A DNA stretch of 64,000 nt, from NCBI RefSeq assembly GCF_013409255.1, contig NZ_JACCAS010000001.1, forward strand, positions 1,612,001 through 1,676,000, written 5' to 3'. Below are positions 17,915-27,198 of the stretch, one piece after another. The stretch comes from Paraburkholderia bryophila. GTDB taxonomy: Bacteria > Pseudomonadota > Gammaproteobacteria > Burkholderiales > Burkholderiaceae. The notes beneath the pieces are model-generated. The model was not told where the DNA came from. It saw only the letters and a list, made by a program, of their open reading frames with translations, and made no database searches. The position numbers were made by a program, and so were the translations under genes. Position 1 is the stretch's first letter. The number at the start of each line of letters is the position of its first letter.

Positions 17915-18694
17915 TCAGAACGTGCCCGGATAAGCGCCGCCGTCGATCAGCCAGTTCTGGCCGGTGATGTACCCCGCATGCGTACTGCACAGGAATGCGC
18001 AGGCGCGGCCGAATTCGTCGCGCGTGCCGAAGCGGCCGGCGGGGATCGTCTTCATGCGCTGCTTGCGCGCGTCGTCGACGGAAATGTTTTGCGCCTTGGC
18101 CTGCGCGTCGAACGTGACCGCGATGCGGTCGGTGTCGAACAGGCCCGGCAGCAGGTTGTTGATCGTCACGCCGGTCGGCGCGACCTTGCGCGCGAGTCCG
18201 GCGACGAAACCGGTCAGCCCCGAGCGCGCGCCGTTCGACAGGCCCAGCACGTCGATCGGCGCCTTCACCGCCGAACTCGTGATGTTGACGATCCGTCCGT
18301 AGCCGCGTGCGCTCATCGAGTCGAGGGTCGCGCGGATCAGTTCGATCGGCGTAAGCATGTTGCTCTCGAGCGCGCGGATCCAGTCCTCGTGCGTGAAGTT
18401 GCGGAAGTCGCCCGGCGGCGGCCCGCCCGCGTTATTGACCAGAATGTCCGGCTGCGGACAGGCCGCGAGCGCGGCCGCGCGGCCCTCCGGCGTGGTGATG
18501 TCGCAGGCCACCGTCTTCACTTCCACGCCGCTCTGGCGGCGAATTTCCGCGGCGGTCGCTTCGAGCGTTTCCGCGGTGCGAGCGACGATCGTCAGGTTGA
18601 CGCCCTCGGCGGCGAGCGCTTCGGCGCAACCGCGCCCCAGGCCCTTGCTGGCCGCGCAGACCAGCGCGGTGCGTCCGGCGATTCCCATGTCCAT
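17915..18694 (-). CDS. SDR-fold oxidoreductase lacking the catalytic Tyr motif
   Basis: A 259-residue short-chain dehydrogenase fold. The cofactor motif is altered (AASKGLGRG), NNAGG and NITSS are present, and the C-terminus has [13 protein letters not shown]. At the place of Tyr-x-x-x-Lys the protein has [12 protein letters not shown], so the catalytic Tyr and Lys are missing. This fits the beta-ketoacyl-ACP-reductase-like SDR subgroup known to lack the normal tetrad, so it is probably a family trait, not a mutation. Substrate unknown. ATGs at 18694 and 18688 are both possible. It is divergent from upp. Confidence 0.85.
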   Translation of the reverse strand: MDMGIAGRTALVCAASKGLGRGCAEALAAEGVNLTIVARTAETLEATAAEIRRQSGVEVKTVACDITTPEGRAAALAACPQPDILVNNAGGPPPGDFRNFTHEDWIRALESNMLTPIELIRATLDSMSARGYGRIVNITSSAVKAPIDVLGLSNGARSGLTGFVAGLARKVAPTGVTINNLLPGLFDTDRIAVTFDAQAKAQNISVDDARKQRMKTIPAGRFGTRDEFGRACAFLCSTHAGYITGQNWLIDGGAYPGTF

Positions 18695-18735
18695 GGTGTG
18701 TGTCCTCGTGGTGGCCAAGCGTTGCACAGAATCCC

Positions 18736-18754
18736 CCGATTCTAGAAGAATCGG
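18736..18754. promoter_or_regulatory. Palindrome between the SDR gene and upp
   Basis: CCGATTCT-AGA-AGAATCGG, a 19-base perfect inverted repeat with 8-base arms, 42 bases upstream of the SDR start in the 220-base divergent gap 18695-18914. The symmetry suggests a dimeric repressor site. No clear promoter hexamers were found nearby. Confidence 0.45.
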
Positions 18755-18914
18755 TGCCGGACTGCGCCGGGTCGCTGCAATCTCCGGTATCGTCGGACGG
18801 TACTCTTTCGGTAAACTTGCGCCGTGGCGCGTCCGCCAGCCAGCCTCAGCCAACCTCAGGCAGGCTCGGCGGCACGCCGAACCGATCCCTCTAGCCGCCG
18901 CTCGCGCCCCCGCC

Positions 18915-19565
18915 ATGACTCAGGACAGCCGTTTTCCCAATCTTTTCATCCTCGATCACCCGCTGATCCAGCACAAGCTGTCGCATATGCGCGACCGGGA
19001 CACCTCGACTCGCACGTTCCGCGAACTGCTGCGTGAAATCACACTGCTGATGGGTTACGAAATCACCCGCAATCTGCCCATGACCACGCGCCGCCTGACC
19101 ACGCCGCTGGTAGAGATCGACGCGCCGGTGATCGCCGGCAAGAAGCTCGCGATCGTGCCGGTGCTACGGGCCGGCATCGGCATGTCGGACGGTTTGCTGG
19201 AACTGGTGCCGTCGGCGCGGGTGGGTCACATCGGCGTGTATCGCGCCGACGATCATCGCCCGGTCGAATACCTGGTGCGCCTGCCGGACCTCGAAGACCG
19301 CATCTTCATTCTGTGCGATCCGATGGTCGCGACCGGCTACTCGGCCGTCCACGCGGTGGACGTGCTCAAGCGCCGCAACGTGGCCGGCGAGAACATCATG
19401 TTCCTCGCGCTGGTGGCCGCGCCGGAAGGCGTGCAGGTGTTCCAGGACGCGCATCCGGACGTCAAGCTGTATGTCGCGTCGCTCGATTCGCACCTGAACG
19501 AGCATGCGTACATCGTGCCGGGTCTCGGCGACGCCGGCGACCGTCTGTTCGGTACGAAGAACTGA
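18915..19565 (+). CDS. upp: Uracil phosphoribosyltransferase
   Basis: A 216-residue enzyme of pyrimidine salvage making UMP from uracil and PRPP. Signatures: [25 protein letters not shown] at the start, [17 protein letters not shown], the PRPP loop [10 protein letters not shown] and the C-terminal uracil-binding [19 protein letters not shown]. The length matches the family. It is monocistronic as far as seen: divergent from the SDR upstream and followed by a hairpin. Confidence 0.97.
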   Translation: MTQDSRFPNLFILDHPLIQHKLSHMRDRDTSTRTFRELLREITLLMGYEITRNLPMTTRRLTTPLVEIDAPVIAGKKLAIVPVLRAGIGMSDGLLELVPSARVGHIGVYRADDHRPVEYLVRLPDLEDRIFILCDPMVATGYSAVHAVDVLKRRNVAGENIMFLALVAAPEGVQVFQDAHPDVKLYVASLDSHLNEHAYIVPGLGDAGDRLFGTKN

Positions 19566-19577
19566 GAACTGCATGAA

Positions 19578-19621
19578 AAAGTGCGGGGTAGCGGGCGTAA
19601 AACGCCGCTGCCGCGCACTTT
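19578..19621. terminator. Hairpin after upp
   Basis: AAAGTGCG at the start and CGCACTTT at the end enclose an imperfect long GC stem with an AAAA tip. The plus strand has only a short T tail (CTTTCGTC); on the minus strand the stem ends in a T5 run. It is likely the 3' end signal of upp. Confidence 0.5.
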
Positions 19622-19667
19622 CGTCACCGTTTCCCGCCGCCTCCCCCTCTGCCGCACCCCGCCGCCG

Positions 19668-19936
19668 TGATAAAATTCGAATCCGCTCAAAGAGCGGCTC
19701 AACTGGCGCTATTGCCCGGCGCATCGCGCCTTCACACGGGCGGCGAACCTCGGGCGACCCGCTTTGGGAAGCGGGTCAAGGGCGCCTGGACACGGCCGGG
19801 GCTCACCCCGTGCGGTCACACACCAGACGGTTAGACATCGAGGCGCGCAATCGCGATTCCCACGCGCAAGCGCCCGACATCGCAACGACAATTGCACAAT
19901 GCGTGCGCCCCACTGGCGCGCGCGATGGAGAAAGGT
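19668..19936 (+). promoter_or_regulatory. Promoter and long structured leader of yebC
   Basis: TGATAAAAT at 19668-19676 is an extended -10. A start near 19683 would give a leader of about 250 bases. The leader begins with CCGCTC-AAA-GAGCGG (19683-19697) and holds a perfect 9-bp hairpin GACCCGCTT-TGGG-AAGCGGGTC (19755-19776) and a nested CACGG/GGGG-CTCA-CCCC/GTG stem near 19790-19812. No known riboswitch class was recognised. No other gene is evident in this gap. Confidence 0.45.
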
Positions 19937-20665
19937 ATGGCGGGTCATTCGAAATGGGCCAACATCAAGCATAAGAAAGCAGCGGCCGACGCCAAGCGCG
20001 GCAAGGTCTGGACGCGGCTCATCAAGGAAATTCAGGTCGCGGCGCGCATGGGCGGCGGCGACATCGACTCGAACCCGCGTCTGCGGCTCGCCGTCGAAAA
20101 GTCGTACGACGCCAACATGCCGAAAGATAACGTCAACCGCGCGATCCAGCGTGGCGTGGGCGGGGTCGACGGTGCAAGCTACGAAGAAATCCGCTACGAA
20201 GGCTACGGCATCGGCGGCGCGGCGGTGATCGTCGACACCATGACCGACAACCGTACCCGTACGGTGGCGGACGTGCGTCACGCGTTCTCGAAGAACGGCG
20301 GCAACATGGGCACGGACGGCTCGGTGTCGTTCATGTTCGATCACGTCGGCCAGTTCCTGTTCGCGCCCGGCACGGCGGAAGACAAGCTGATGGAAGCCGC
20401 GCTCGAAGCCGGCGCCGACGACGTCGTCACGAATGAAGACGGCAGTATCGAAGTGCTGTGCCCGGCGAACGATTTCCCGAAGGTGAAGACCGCACTCGAA
20501 GCCGCGGGCTTCAAGGCCGAACTGGCCGAGGTCACGATGAAACCTCAGACGGAAGTCGAATTCACCGGCGACGACGCGCTGAAAATGCAGAAGCTGCTCG
20601 ACGCGCTGGAAAATCTGGACGACGTGCAGGAAGTCTATACAAACGCCGCGATCGCCGACGAATGA
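19937..20665 (+). CDS. yebC: YebC/PmpR-family protein (translation factor or regulator)
   Basis: A 242-residue YebC/TACO1 protein, identified by the start [46 protein letters not shown] and EIRYEGYG. Family members have been described both as transcription regulators and, more recently, as ribosome-associated factors that relieve stalling on proline stretches. An in-frame ATG 15 codons upstream is less likely than this conserved start, which has GGAG 7 bases before it. It precedes purD and the housekeeping block. Confidence 0.95.
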   Translation: MAGHSKWANIKHKKAAADAKRGKVWTRLIKEIQVAARMGGGDIDSNPRLRLAVEKSYDANMPKDNVNRAIQRGVGGVDGASYEEIRYEGYGIGGAAVIVDTMTDNRTRTVADVRHAFSKNGGNMGTDGSVSFMFDHVGQFLFAPGTAEDKLMEAALEAGADDVVTNEDGSIEVLCPANDFPKVKTALEAAGFKAELAEVTMKPQTEVEFTGDDALKMQKLLDALENLDDVQEVYTNAAIADE

Positions 20666-20718
20666 GCGCGCCCCGGCGGCGCGCCGGCATCGCGAACCTT
20701 GCTGGTTGCTGGTATTCC

Positions 20719-20756
20719 ACGGCTGAGCTGTCCGCTTCAGCCGTTTATGGTTTTTA
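20719..20756 (+). terminator. Rho-independent terminator after yebC
   Basis: ACGGCTGA (20719-20726) pairs perfectly with TCAGCCGT (20737-20744) over a 10-base loop, followed by TTATGGTTTTT. It lies between yebC and purD and would reduce read-through. Confidence 0.6.
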
Positions 20757-20772
20757 AGTCTCGGGGATTCAC

Positions 20773-22071
20773 ATGAAGTTACTCGTCGTCGGTTCCGGCG
20801 GTCGCGAACATGCGCTCGCATGGAAGCTCGCGCAATCGCCGCGGGTTCAGCTCGTCTATGTCGCGCCGGGCAATGGCGGCACCGCGCAGGACGAACGTCT
20901 GCGCAACGTCGACATCACCGAGCCGGCCGCGCTCGCCGATTTCGTCGAGAAAGAACAGATCGCCTTCACGCTGGTCGGGCCGGAAACGCCGCTGGCGGCC
21001 GGTATCGTCAATCTGTTCCGCTCGCGCGGTCTGAAGATTTTCGGGCCGACCAAAGAAGCCGCCCAGCTCGAAAGCTCGAAAGACTTCGCGAAGGCGTTCA
21101 TGAAGCGTCACGCGATTCCCACGGCCGAATACGAAACCTTCGCCGACGTCGCCGCCGCGCACGCGTATCTGGACACCAAGGGCGCGCCGATCGTCATCAA
21201 GGCCGACGGCCTCGCCGCCGGCAAGGGCGTGGTGGTCGCGCTGTCGCTGGAAGAAGCGCACGCCGCGGTCGACATGATGCTGTCGGACAACAAGCTGGGC
21301 GATGCCGGCGCGCGCGTCGTGATCGAAGAATTCCTCGCCGGCGAGGAAGCGAGCTTCATCGTGATGGTCGACGGCAAGCATGTGCTGCCGCTCGCCTCGA
21401 GCCAGGACCACAAGCGTCTGCTCGACGCCGATCAGGGCCCGAACACCGGCGGCATGGGCGCGTACTCGCCCGCGCCGATCGTCACGCCGCAACTGCATGC
21501 GCGCGTGATGCGCGAAATCATTCTGCCCACCGTGCGCGGCATGGAGAAGGAAGGCATCCGCTTCACCGGCTTCCTGTACGCGGGTCTGATGATCGACGCG
21601 CAAGGCAACCCGAAAACGCTCGAATTCAACTGCCGGATGGGCGACCCGGAAACGCAGCCGATCATGGCGCGTCTGAAGGGCGACTTTTCGAAGGTGGTCG
21701 AGCAGGCGATTGCCGGCACGCTCGACACGGTCGAACTGGAATGGGATCGCCGCACCGCGCTGGGCGTCGTGCTCGCCGCGCACAACTATCCGGACACGCC
21801 GCGCAAGGGCGACCGCATCAACGGTATTCCCGCTGAAACGGTGGATTCGGTCACGTTCCACGCCGGCACCACACTCGCCGACGGCAAGCTGACCACCTCC
21901 GGCGGCCGCGTGCTGTGCGTGGTCGGTCTGGCGGATTCGGTGCGCAGCGCGCAGTCGGTGGCGTACGAAACGATCAACCAGATCGCCTTCGACGGCATGC
22001 AGTATCGCCGCGACATCGGCTACCGCGCGCTGAACCGCAAGCACGACGCCAGGACCGAAGGCAAGCACTAA
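20773..22071 (+). CDS. purD: Phosphoribosylamine-glycine ligase
   Basis: A 432-residue ATP-grasp enzyme of de novo purine synthesis that joins glycine to 5-phosphoribosylamine. Signatures: N-terminal MKLLVVGSGGREHALAWKL, APGNGGT, the ATP-grasp KADGLAAGKGVVVA, DQGPNTGGMGAYSP, and FNCRMGDPETQ near the Mg sites. Full length compared with the family. A terminator separates it from yebC and another follows it. Confidence 0.98.
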   Translation: MKLLVVGSGGREHALAWKLAQSPRVQLVYVAPGNGGTAQDERLRNVDITEPAALADFVEKEQIAFTLVGPETPLAAGIVNLFRSRGLKIFGPTKEAAQLESSKDFAKAFMKRHAIPTAEYETFADVAAAHAYLDTKGAPIVIKADGLAAGKGVVVALSLEEAHAAVDMMLSDNKLGDAGARVVIEEFLAGEEASFIVMVDGKHVLPLASSQDHKRLLDADQGPNTGGMGAYSPAPIVTPQLHARVMREIILPTVRGMEKEGIRFTGFLYAGLMIDAQGNPKTLEFNCRMGDPETQPIMARLKGDFSKVVEQAIAGTLDTVELEWDRRTALGVVLAAHNYPDTPRKGDRINGIPAETVDSVTFHAGTTLADGKLTTSGGRVLCVVGLADSVRSAQSVAYETINQIAFDGMQYRRDIGYRALNRKHDARTEGKH

Positions 22072-22099
22072 GGCAAGCACCAAGCGGCTACGCCGCTTT

Positions 22100-22137
22100 C
22101 CCGCGGGTAGCGCCGGCGGCGCTACACTGCGGGTTTT
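22100..22137 (+). terminator. Rho-independent terminator after purD
   Basis: CCCGC and GCGGG enclose an inner perfect hairpin TAGCGCC-GGC-GGCGCTA, followed by TTTT. A further small hairpin (AAGCGGC-TAC-GCCGCTT) lies just before it. This accounts for most of the gap 22072-22261. Confidence 0.65.
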
Positions 22138-22261
22138 CGCGGCGGCGATGCCGCACGACGAAAGCCGTACGGCCCAGCGCCTTTCCCGACGAAGCCCCCG
22201 CCTTCGCCCTTCACGATGAACCCGCGGCACGACGAGCGCGCCGCCCTCAGCATCTGCATTC

Positions 22262-23185
22262 ATGACCGATTCGAGCTACGACGCACAAGCCGTGCGCAGC
22301 TGGCTGCAAGGCCTGCAATCGCATATCGCGGACACGCTCGGCGCGTTCGACGGCACCACGTTCGCCACGGACGCCTGGCAGCGCGCGCCCGGCGAAAAGC
22401 TGCGCGGCGGCGGCTGCACGCGGATTCTCGAAGGCGGCCAGTTCTTCGAGCGGGCCGGCATCGGCTTTTCGGACGTCGCGGGCGACGCGCTGCCGGGTTC
22501 GGCGAGCGCGGCGCGTCCGCAACTGGCCGGCCGTGGTTTCGAGGCGATGGGCGTGTCGCTCGTGCTGCACCCGCACAATCCGCACTGCCCGACCGTGCAT
22601 ATGAACGTGCGCCTGCTGATCGCGACCAAGGCCGGCGAAGAGCCGGTGTTCTGGTTCGGCGGCGGCATGGATCTGACGCCGTACTACGGCTACGAAGAAG
22701 ACGCGCAGCATTTCCACCGCACCTGCCGCGATGCGCTGCAGCCTTATGGCGCGGACCTGTACCCGAGTTTCAAGCGCTGGTGCGACGAGTATTTCTTCCT
22801 CAAGCACCGCAACGAACCGCGCGGCATCGGCGGGATTTTCTTCGACGATTTTTCGGCACCGGGCTTCGGTCAGTCGTTCGCGATGCTCAGGAGCGTCGGC
22901 GACGCGTTCCTCGCCGCGTATATGCCGATCGTCGAAAAGCGCCGCAACATTCCGTACGGGCCGGCCGAGCGCGATTTCCAGGCTTACCGGCGCGGACGCT
23001 ACGTCGAGTTCAATCTGGTCTTCGACCGTGGCACACTGTTCGGGCTGCAGAGCGGCGGACGCACAGAGTCGATCCTGATGTCCATGCCGCCTGTGGTGAA
23101 CTGGCGTTACAACTGGCAGCCCGAAGCGGGCACGCCGGAAGCGCGTCTTTACAGCGATTTTCTCGTGCCGCGCGACTGGGTGTGA
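22262..23185 (+). CDS. hemF: Oxygen-dependent coproporphyrinogen III oxidase
   Basis: A 307-residue enzyme of haem synthesis that oxidatively decarboxylates coproporphyrinogen III to protoporphyrinogen IX using O2. Recognised by [65 protein letters not shown] and the C-terminal [17 protein letters not shown]. Length matches the E. coli protein. The use of the O2-dependent form implies an aerobic lifestyle. Confidence 0.98.
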   Translation: MTDSSYDAQAVRSWLQGLQSHIADTLGAFDGTTFATDAWQRAPGEKLRGGGCTRILEGGQFFERAGIGFSDVAGDALPGSASAARPQLAGRGFEAMGVSLVLHPHNPHCPTVHMNVRLLIATKAGEEPVFWFGGGMDLTPYYGYEEDAQHFHRTCRDALQPYGADLYPSFKRWCDEYFFLKHRNEPRGIGGIFFDDFSAPGFGQSFAMLRSVGDAFLAAYMPIVEKRRNIPYGPAERDFQAYRRGRYVEFNLVFDRGTLFGLQSGGRTESILMSMPPVVNWRYNWQPEAGTPEARLYSDFLVPRDWV

Positions 23186-23213
23186 CGCGCTTTCCGCCCG
23201 CACCGCCCCGCAC

Positions 23214-23966
23214 GTGGCCACGACAAAGGACCTTCACCTGAAGCCGAACGCTCACCCTGCTGCCCTGCCGCGCCGGATCGGACTGCTAGGCGGCACTTTC
23301 GACCCGATCCACGACGGCCATCTCGCGCTCGCGCGGCGTTTCGCCGAGGTGCTGCAACTGACCGAACTGGTGCTGCTGCCGGCCGGCCAGCCGTGGCAGA
23401 AATCGGACGTCTCGCCGGCCGTGCATCGCCTCGCCATGACCCGCGCGGCGGCTGGCGAACTGGTGCTACCGCACGCAACCGTGCGGGTCGCGACCGACGA
23501 AATCGATCACGAGGGTCCGACTTACACGCTCGACACGCTGCAACGCTGGCGTGAACGCGAAGGCAAGGATGCATCGATAGCGCTGTTGATGGGCGCGGAT
23601 CAACTGGTGCATCTCGACACATGGCGCGACTGGCGGCGCCTGTTCGACTTCGCCCATATTTGCGCGGCCACCCGGCCCGGTTTCGACCTCGCGTCGATTC
23701 CACCGGCGGTCGCTCATGAAATCGACGCGCGCCGTGCCCGCGCCGACGTTCTGCAAGCCACGCCCTGCGGCCACTTGCTGATCGACACGACGCTTGCGTT
23801 CAACGTCTCGGCCACCGACATTCGCGCGCATCTGCGCGAACAGGTAAGCCAGCGGCTCGCCCTCGCGGGCGCCGAGCCGCAAGACCAGAACCAGGCCCGG
23901 GCCGCAAGCCATGTCCCCACCACGGTGTGGGACTATATTCTTCAACATCATCTGTACCACCGGTAA
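23214..23966 (+). CDS. nadD: Nicotinate-nucleotide adenylyltransferase
   Basis: A 250-residue nucleotidyltransferase making deamido-NAD from nicotinate mononucleotide and ATP. Signatures: [15 protein letters not shown] with the HxGH ATP-binding motif, [11 protein letters not shown], and the C-terminal VSATDIR. The first in-frame start is GTG at 23214 without a clear ribosome site; no ATG precedes the conserved motif, so the exact start is uncertain. It ends 4 bases before rsfS and is likely co-translated with it. Confidence 0.95.
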   Translation: MATTKDLHLKPNAHPAALPRRIGLLGGTFDPIHDGHLALARRFAEVLQLTELVLLPAGQPWQKSDVSPAVHRLAMTRAAAGELVLPHATVRVATDEIDHEGPTYTLDTLQRWREREGKDASIALLMGADQLVHLDTWRDWRRLFDFAHICAATRPGFDLASIPPAVAHEIDARRARADVLQATPCGHLLIDTTLAFNVSATDIRAHLREQVSQRLALAGAEPQDQNQARAASHVPTTVWDYILQHHLYHR

Positions 23967-23970
23967 CCCC

Positions 23971-24429
23971 ATGGATATTCGTAAACTGCAACGCGTGATC
24001 GTCGACGCTCTCGAAGACGTCAAAGCGCAAGACATCAAGGTGTTCAACACCAGCCACCTGACCTCGCTGTTCGATCGCGTGATCGTCGCGAGCGGCACCT
24101 CGAACCGCCAGACCAAGGCGCTCGCTTCCAACGTGCGCGATAGCGTCAAGCAAAACGGCGGCGACGTCATCAGCACCGAAGGCGACGACGTCGGCGAATG
24201 GGTGCTGGTGGATTGCGGCGACGCGGTCGTCCACATCCTGCAACCGGCGCTGCGCCAGTACTACAACCTCGAGGAAATCTGGGGTGACAAGCCGGTGCGC
24301 ATCAAGCTGTCCACGCCCGATCCGTTCGGCGGCGCGCGTTCGAGCGAGCCCGACGACGAAGAAGACGAAGAAGACGAAGCGCCGGCCGTGAAGAAGCCCG
24401 CGCGCAAGACGCCGGTTCGCCGCAAGTAA
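23971..24429 (+). CDS. rsfS: Ribosomal silencing factor RsfS
   Basis: A 152-residue protein of the RsfS/Iojap family, which binds ribosomal protein uL14 and blocks subunit joining when nutrients are short. The family domain covers about residues 1-115 ([61 protein letters not shown]). The last 35 residues are an unusual charged tail: a run of Asp/Glu followed by a Lys/Arg/Pro stretch. The start is the ATG beginning MDIRKLQ. It lies in the block nadD-rsfS-rlmH. Confidence 0.95.
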   Translation: MDIRKLQRVIVDALEDVKAQDIKVFNTSHLTSLFDRVIVASGTSNRQTKALASNVRDSVKQNGGDVISTEGDDVGEWVLVDCGDAVVHILQPALRQYYNLEEIWGDKPVRIKLSTPDPFGGARSSEPDDEEDEEDEAPAVKKPARKTPVRRK

Positions 24430-24493
24430 GCGCAACGGCCGGCCTTGTGCCGGCACGTCGTCAAAGTCTTCGAAGTCTTCGATTCCACCGCTG

Positions 24494-24964
24494 ATGAAAC
24501 TGCATATCCTCGCCGTCGGCCATAAGATGCCGGACTGGATCGCCACTGGCTTCGACGAATACGCGAAGCGCATGCCGCCCGAGTTGCGTATCGAGCTGCG
24601 CGAGATCAAGCCCGAGCAGCGTTCGTCCGGTCGGCCGGCGGAAAGCGTGATGGCGTCTGAGCGTCAGAAGATCGAAGCCGCGTTGCCGAAGAACGCGCGG
24701 ATTGTCGCGCTCGACGAGCGCGGCAAAGACTGGACCACCATGCAACTGGCGGGCGCGCTGCCCGACTGGCAGCAGGACGGCCGCGACGTGGCTTTTCTGA
24801 TCGGCGGTGCAGACGGGCTCGACCCCGATCTGAAAGCACGCGCCGACATGCTGTTGCGCGTGTCGAGCCTGACCTTGCCGCACGCGATGGTCCGCGTGCT
24901 GCTCGCCGAACAGCTTTACCGCGCGTGGACCATCACGCAGAATCACCCCTACCATCGCGTGTGA
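24494..24964 (+). CDS. rlmH: 23S rRNA pseudouridine1915 N3-methyltransferase
   Basis: A 156-residue SPOUT methyltransferase that methylates pseudouridine 1915 in helix 69 of 23S rRNA. Signatures: [15 protein letters not shown] at the start, [20 protein letters not shown] (SAM-binding knot) and the C-terminal [14 protein letters not shown]. Full length. Its place after rsfS is conserved in many bacteria. Confidence 0.97.
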   Translation: MKLHILAVGHKMPDWIATGFDEYAKRMPPELRIELREIKPEQRSSGRPAESVMASERQKIEAALPKNARIVALDERGKDWTTMQLAGALPDWQQDGRDVAFLIGGADGLDPDLKARADMLLRVSSLTLPHAMVRVLLAEQLYRAWTITQNHPYHRV

Positions 24965-25046
24965 GCGAACGAGGCTGCTGAAGGAAACGCGTGTTTCGAG
25001 CACTTCGTGCGTCTCGCGCGCTTTTCCGATTCATCGAGACCTGTTC

Positions 25047-25685
25047 ATGCCCACGTCCGCCAACTCCCTGCCTCCGCTGCATCCGTTCGTCTATCTCGCT
25101 TCGCAAAGCCCACGCCGCCAGGAGTTGTTGCAACAGCTCGGCGCGCGTTTCGAATTACTGCTGCCCCGCCCCGATGAAGACGCCGAAGCGCTCGAAGCCG
25201 AGCTGCCCGGCGAGTCCGCGCGCGACTACGTGCAGCGCGTCTGCGTCGCCAAGGCGCAGGCGGCACGCGCGCGCCTCGAAGCCGGCGACCACAGCGCGCG
25301 GCCGATTCTGGTTGCGGATACAACCGTCACGATCGACGGCGCGATTCTCGGCAAGCCGCTCGACGCCGACGACGCCATCGCGATGCTCACGCGCCTCGCC
25401 GGCCGCACTCACGAAGTGTTGACCGCCATCGCCGTGATCGATGCACAGGGCGCATTGCTGCCCGCTGCGCTGTCGGTGTCGACGGTGCGTTTTGCTGCAC
25501 TGCACGCGGACGCGATCCGTCGCTATGCGGCGAGCGGCGAGCCGCTCGGCAAAGCGGGCGCGTACGGCGTGCAGGGACGCGCCGCCGAGTTTATCGAACA
25601 TATCGACGGGTCCTATTCAGGTATCATGGGTTTGCCGCTTTTTGAAACCGCTGCGCTCCTGCGCGCAGTGCGCATCGACTTCTAA
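25047..25685 (+). CDS. maf: Maf-family nucleotide pyrophosphatase (YhdE-like)
   Basis: A 212-residue Maf protein that hydrolyses dTTP/UTP or modified nucleotides to the monophosphate. Features: [16 protein letters not shown] near the N-terminus, the catalytic Asp in [15 protein letters not shown], and [34 protein letters not shown]. This matches the YhdE (dTTP/UTP) group better than YceF. It ends 9 bases before rng, so both are likely in one transcript. Confidence 0.94.
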   Translation: MPTSANSLPPLHPFVYLASQSPRRQELLQQLGARFELLLPRPDEDAEALEAELPGESARDYVQRVCVAKAQAARARLEAGDHSARPILVADTTVTIDGAILGKPLDADDAIAMLTRLAGRTHEVLTAIAVIDAQGALLPAALSVSTVRFAALHADAIRRYAASGEPLGKAGAYGVQGRAAEFIEHIDGSYSGIMGLPLFETAALLRAVRIDF

Positions 25686-25694
25686 AATAACACC

Positions 25695-27164
25695 ATGAAT
25701 GAAGAAATCCTGATCAATGTCACGCCGCAGGAAACGCGCGTCGCGCTAGTCCAGCAAGGCGCCGTCCAGGAACTTCACGTCGAACGAACGCTGTCGCGCG
25801 GCCGCGTCGGCAACGTCTATCTCGGCAAGGTTGTCCGTGTGTTGCCGGGCATGCAATCCGCCTTCATCGACATCGGTCTCGAACGCGCCGCGTTTCTACA
25901 CGTCGCCGATATCTGGCATCCGCGCATTGCCGGCGAGCCGCAACATCAGGCGCCGCATCAGCCGATCGAAAAGATCGTCTTCGAAGGGCAGACGCTAATG
26001 GTGCAGGTCGTGAAGGATCCGATCGGCACCAAGGGCGCGCGGCTCTCCACGCAAGTGAGCATTGCCGGGCGCACGCTCGTGTATCTGCCGCAGGAGCCGC
26101 ATATCGGCATCTCGCAGAAGATCGAGAGCGAGGCCGAACGTGAAGCGGTGCGCGCGCGTTTAACCGCCGTGCTGCCCGCCGATGAAAAAGGCGGCTACAT
26201 CGTTCGCACCATCGCGGAAGACGCGACCAGTGAAGAACTCGCCGGCGACGTCTCCTATCTGCGCAAGACGTGGGCAACCATCATCTCGCAGGGTCAGCGC
26301 ATGCCGCCGACCAGCCTGCTGTATCAGGATCTGAATCTCGCGCAACGCGTGCTGCGCGATTTCGTCAACGACGACAGCTCGCGCATTCAGGTCGACTCGC
26401 GTGAAACGTATCAGATGCTCGCCGACTTTGCCGCGGAATTCACGCCGGCGGTGTCGTCGAAACTGCATCACTACACCGGCGAGCGGCCGCTCTTCGATCT
26501 GTACAACATCGAGGCGGAGATTCAGCGCGCATTGTCGCGCCGCGTGGATCTGAAGTCGGGCGGCTATCTGGTAATCGACCAGACCGAAGCGATGACCACG
26601 ATCGACGTGAACACCGGCGGCTACGTCGGCGCGCGCAACTTCGACGATACGATCTTCAAGACCAATCTCGAAGCCGCGCATACCATCGCGCGGCAGTTGC
26701 GCTTACGCAATCTTGGCGGCGTGATCATCATCGACTTCATCGACATGGAGAACGTCGAGCATCGCGATCAGGTGCTGGGCGAGTTGAAGAAGGCGTTGTC
26801 GCGCGATCGCACGCGTGTGACCGTGAATGGTTTCTCGCAGCTTGGGCTGGTGGAAATGACGCGCAAGCGCACGCGCGAATCGTTGGCGCATGTGCTGTGC
26901 GAACCGTGTCCGGTTTGCCAGGGCAAGGGGCAGGTCAAGACGCCGCGTACGGTGTGCTACGACGTGCTGCGCGAGATTCTGCGCGAGTCGCGGCAGTTCA
27001 ATCCGCGCGAGTTTCGCGTGGTGGCGTCGCAGCAGGTGATCGATCTGTTCCTCGAGGAAGAGTCGCAACATCTGGCCATGCTGATCGACTTCATCGGCAA
27101 GCCGGTGTCGTTGCAGGTGGAGTCGAATCTGAGTCAGGAGCAGTACGACATTGTGTTGATGTAG
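25695..27164 (+). CDS. rng: Ribonuclease G
   Basis: A 489-residue endoribonuclease of the RNase E/G family that matures the 5' end of 16S rRNA. Layout: S1 RNA-binding domain at about 35-130 (GRVGNVYLGKVVRVLPGMQSAFIDIG), catalytic Asp residues in TTIDVNTGGYVG and IIIDFIDM, the zinc-link CPVCQGKG, and a short C-terminal domain. It lacks the long C-terminal scaffold of RNase E. Convergent with the GDSL lipoprotein gene. Confidence 0.97.
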   Translation: MNEEILINVTPQETRVALVQQGAVQELHVERTLSRGRVGNVYLGKVVRVLPGMQSAFIDIGLERAAFLHVADIWHPRIAGEPQHQAPHQPIEKIVFEGQTLMVQVVKDPIGTKGARLSTQVSIAGRTLVYLPQEPHIGISQKIESEAEREAVRARLTAVLPADEKGGYIVRTIAEDATSEELAGDVSYLRKTWATIISQGQRMPPTSLLYQDLNLAQRVLRDFVNDDSSRIQVDSRETYQMLADFAAEFTPAVSSKLHHYTGERPLFDLYNIEAEIQRALSRRVDLKSGGYLVIDQTEAMTTIDVNTGGYVGARNFDDTIFKTNLEAAHTIARQLRLRNLGGVIIIDFIDMENVEHRDQVLGELKKALSRDRTRVTVNGFSQLGLVEMTRKRTRESLAHVLCEPCPVCQGKGQVKTPRTVCYDVLREILRESRQFNPREFRVVASQQVIDLFLEEESQHLAMLIDFIGKPVSLQVESNLSQEQYDIVLM

Positions 27165-27198
27165 GCAGCGCGCCACGCGCCGCCCACCGCTTCGCTCG

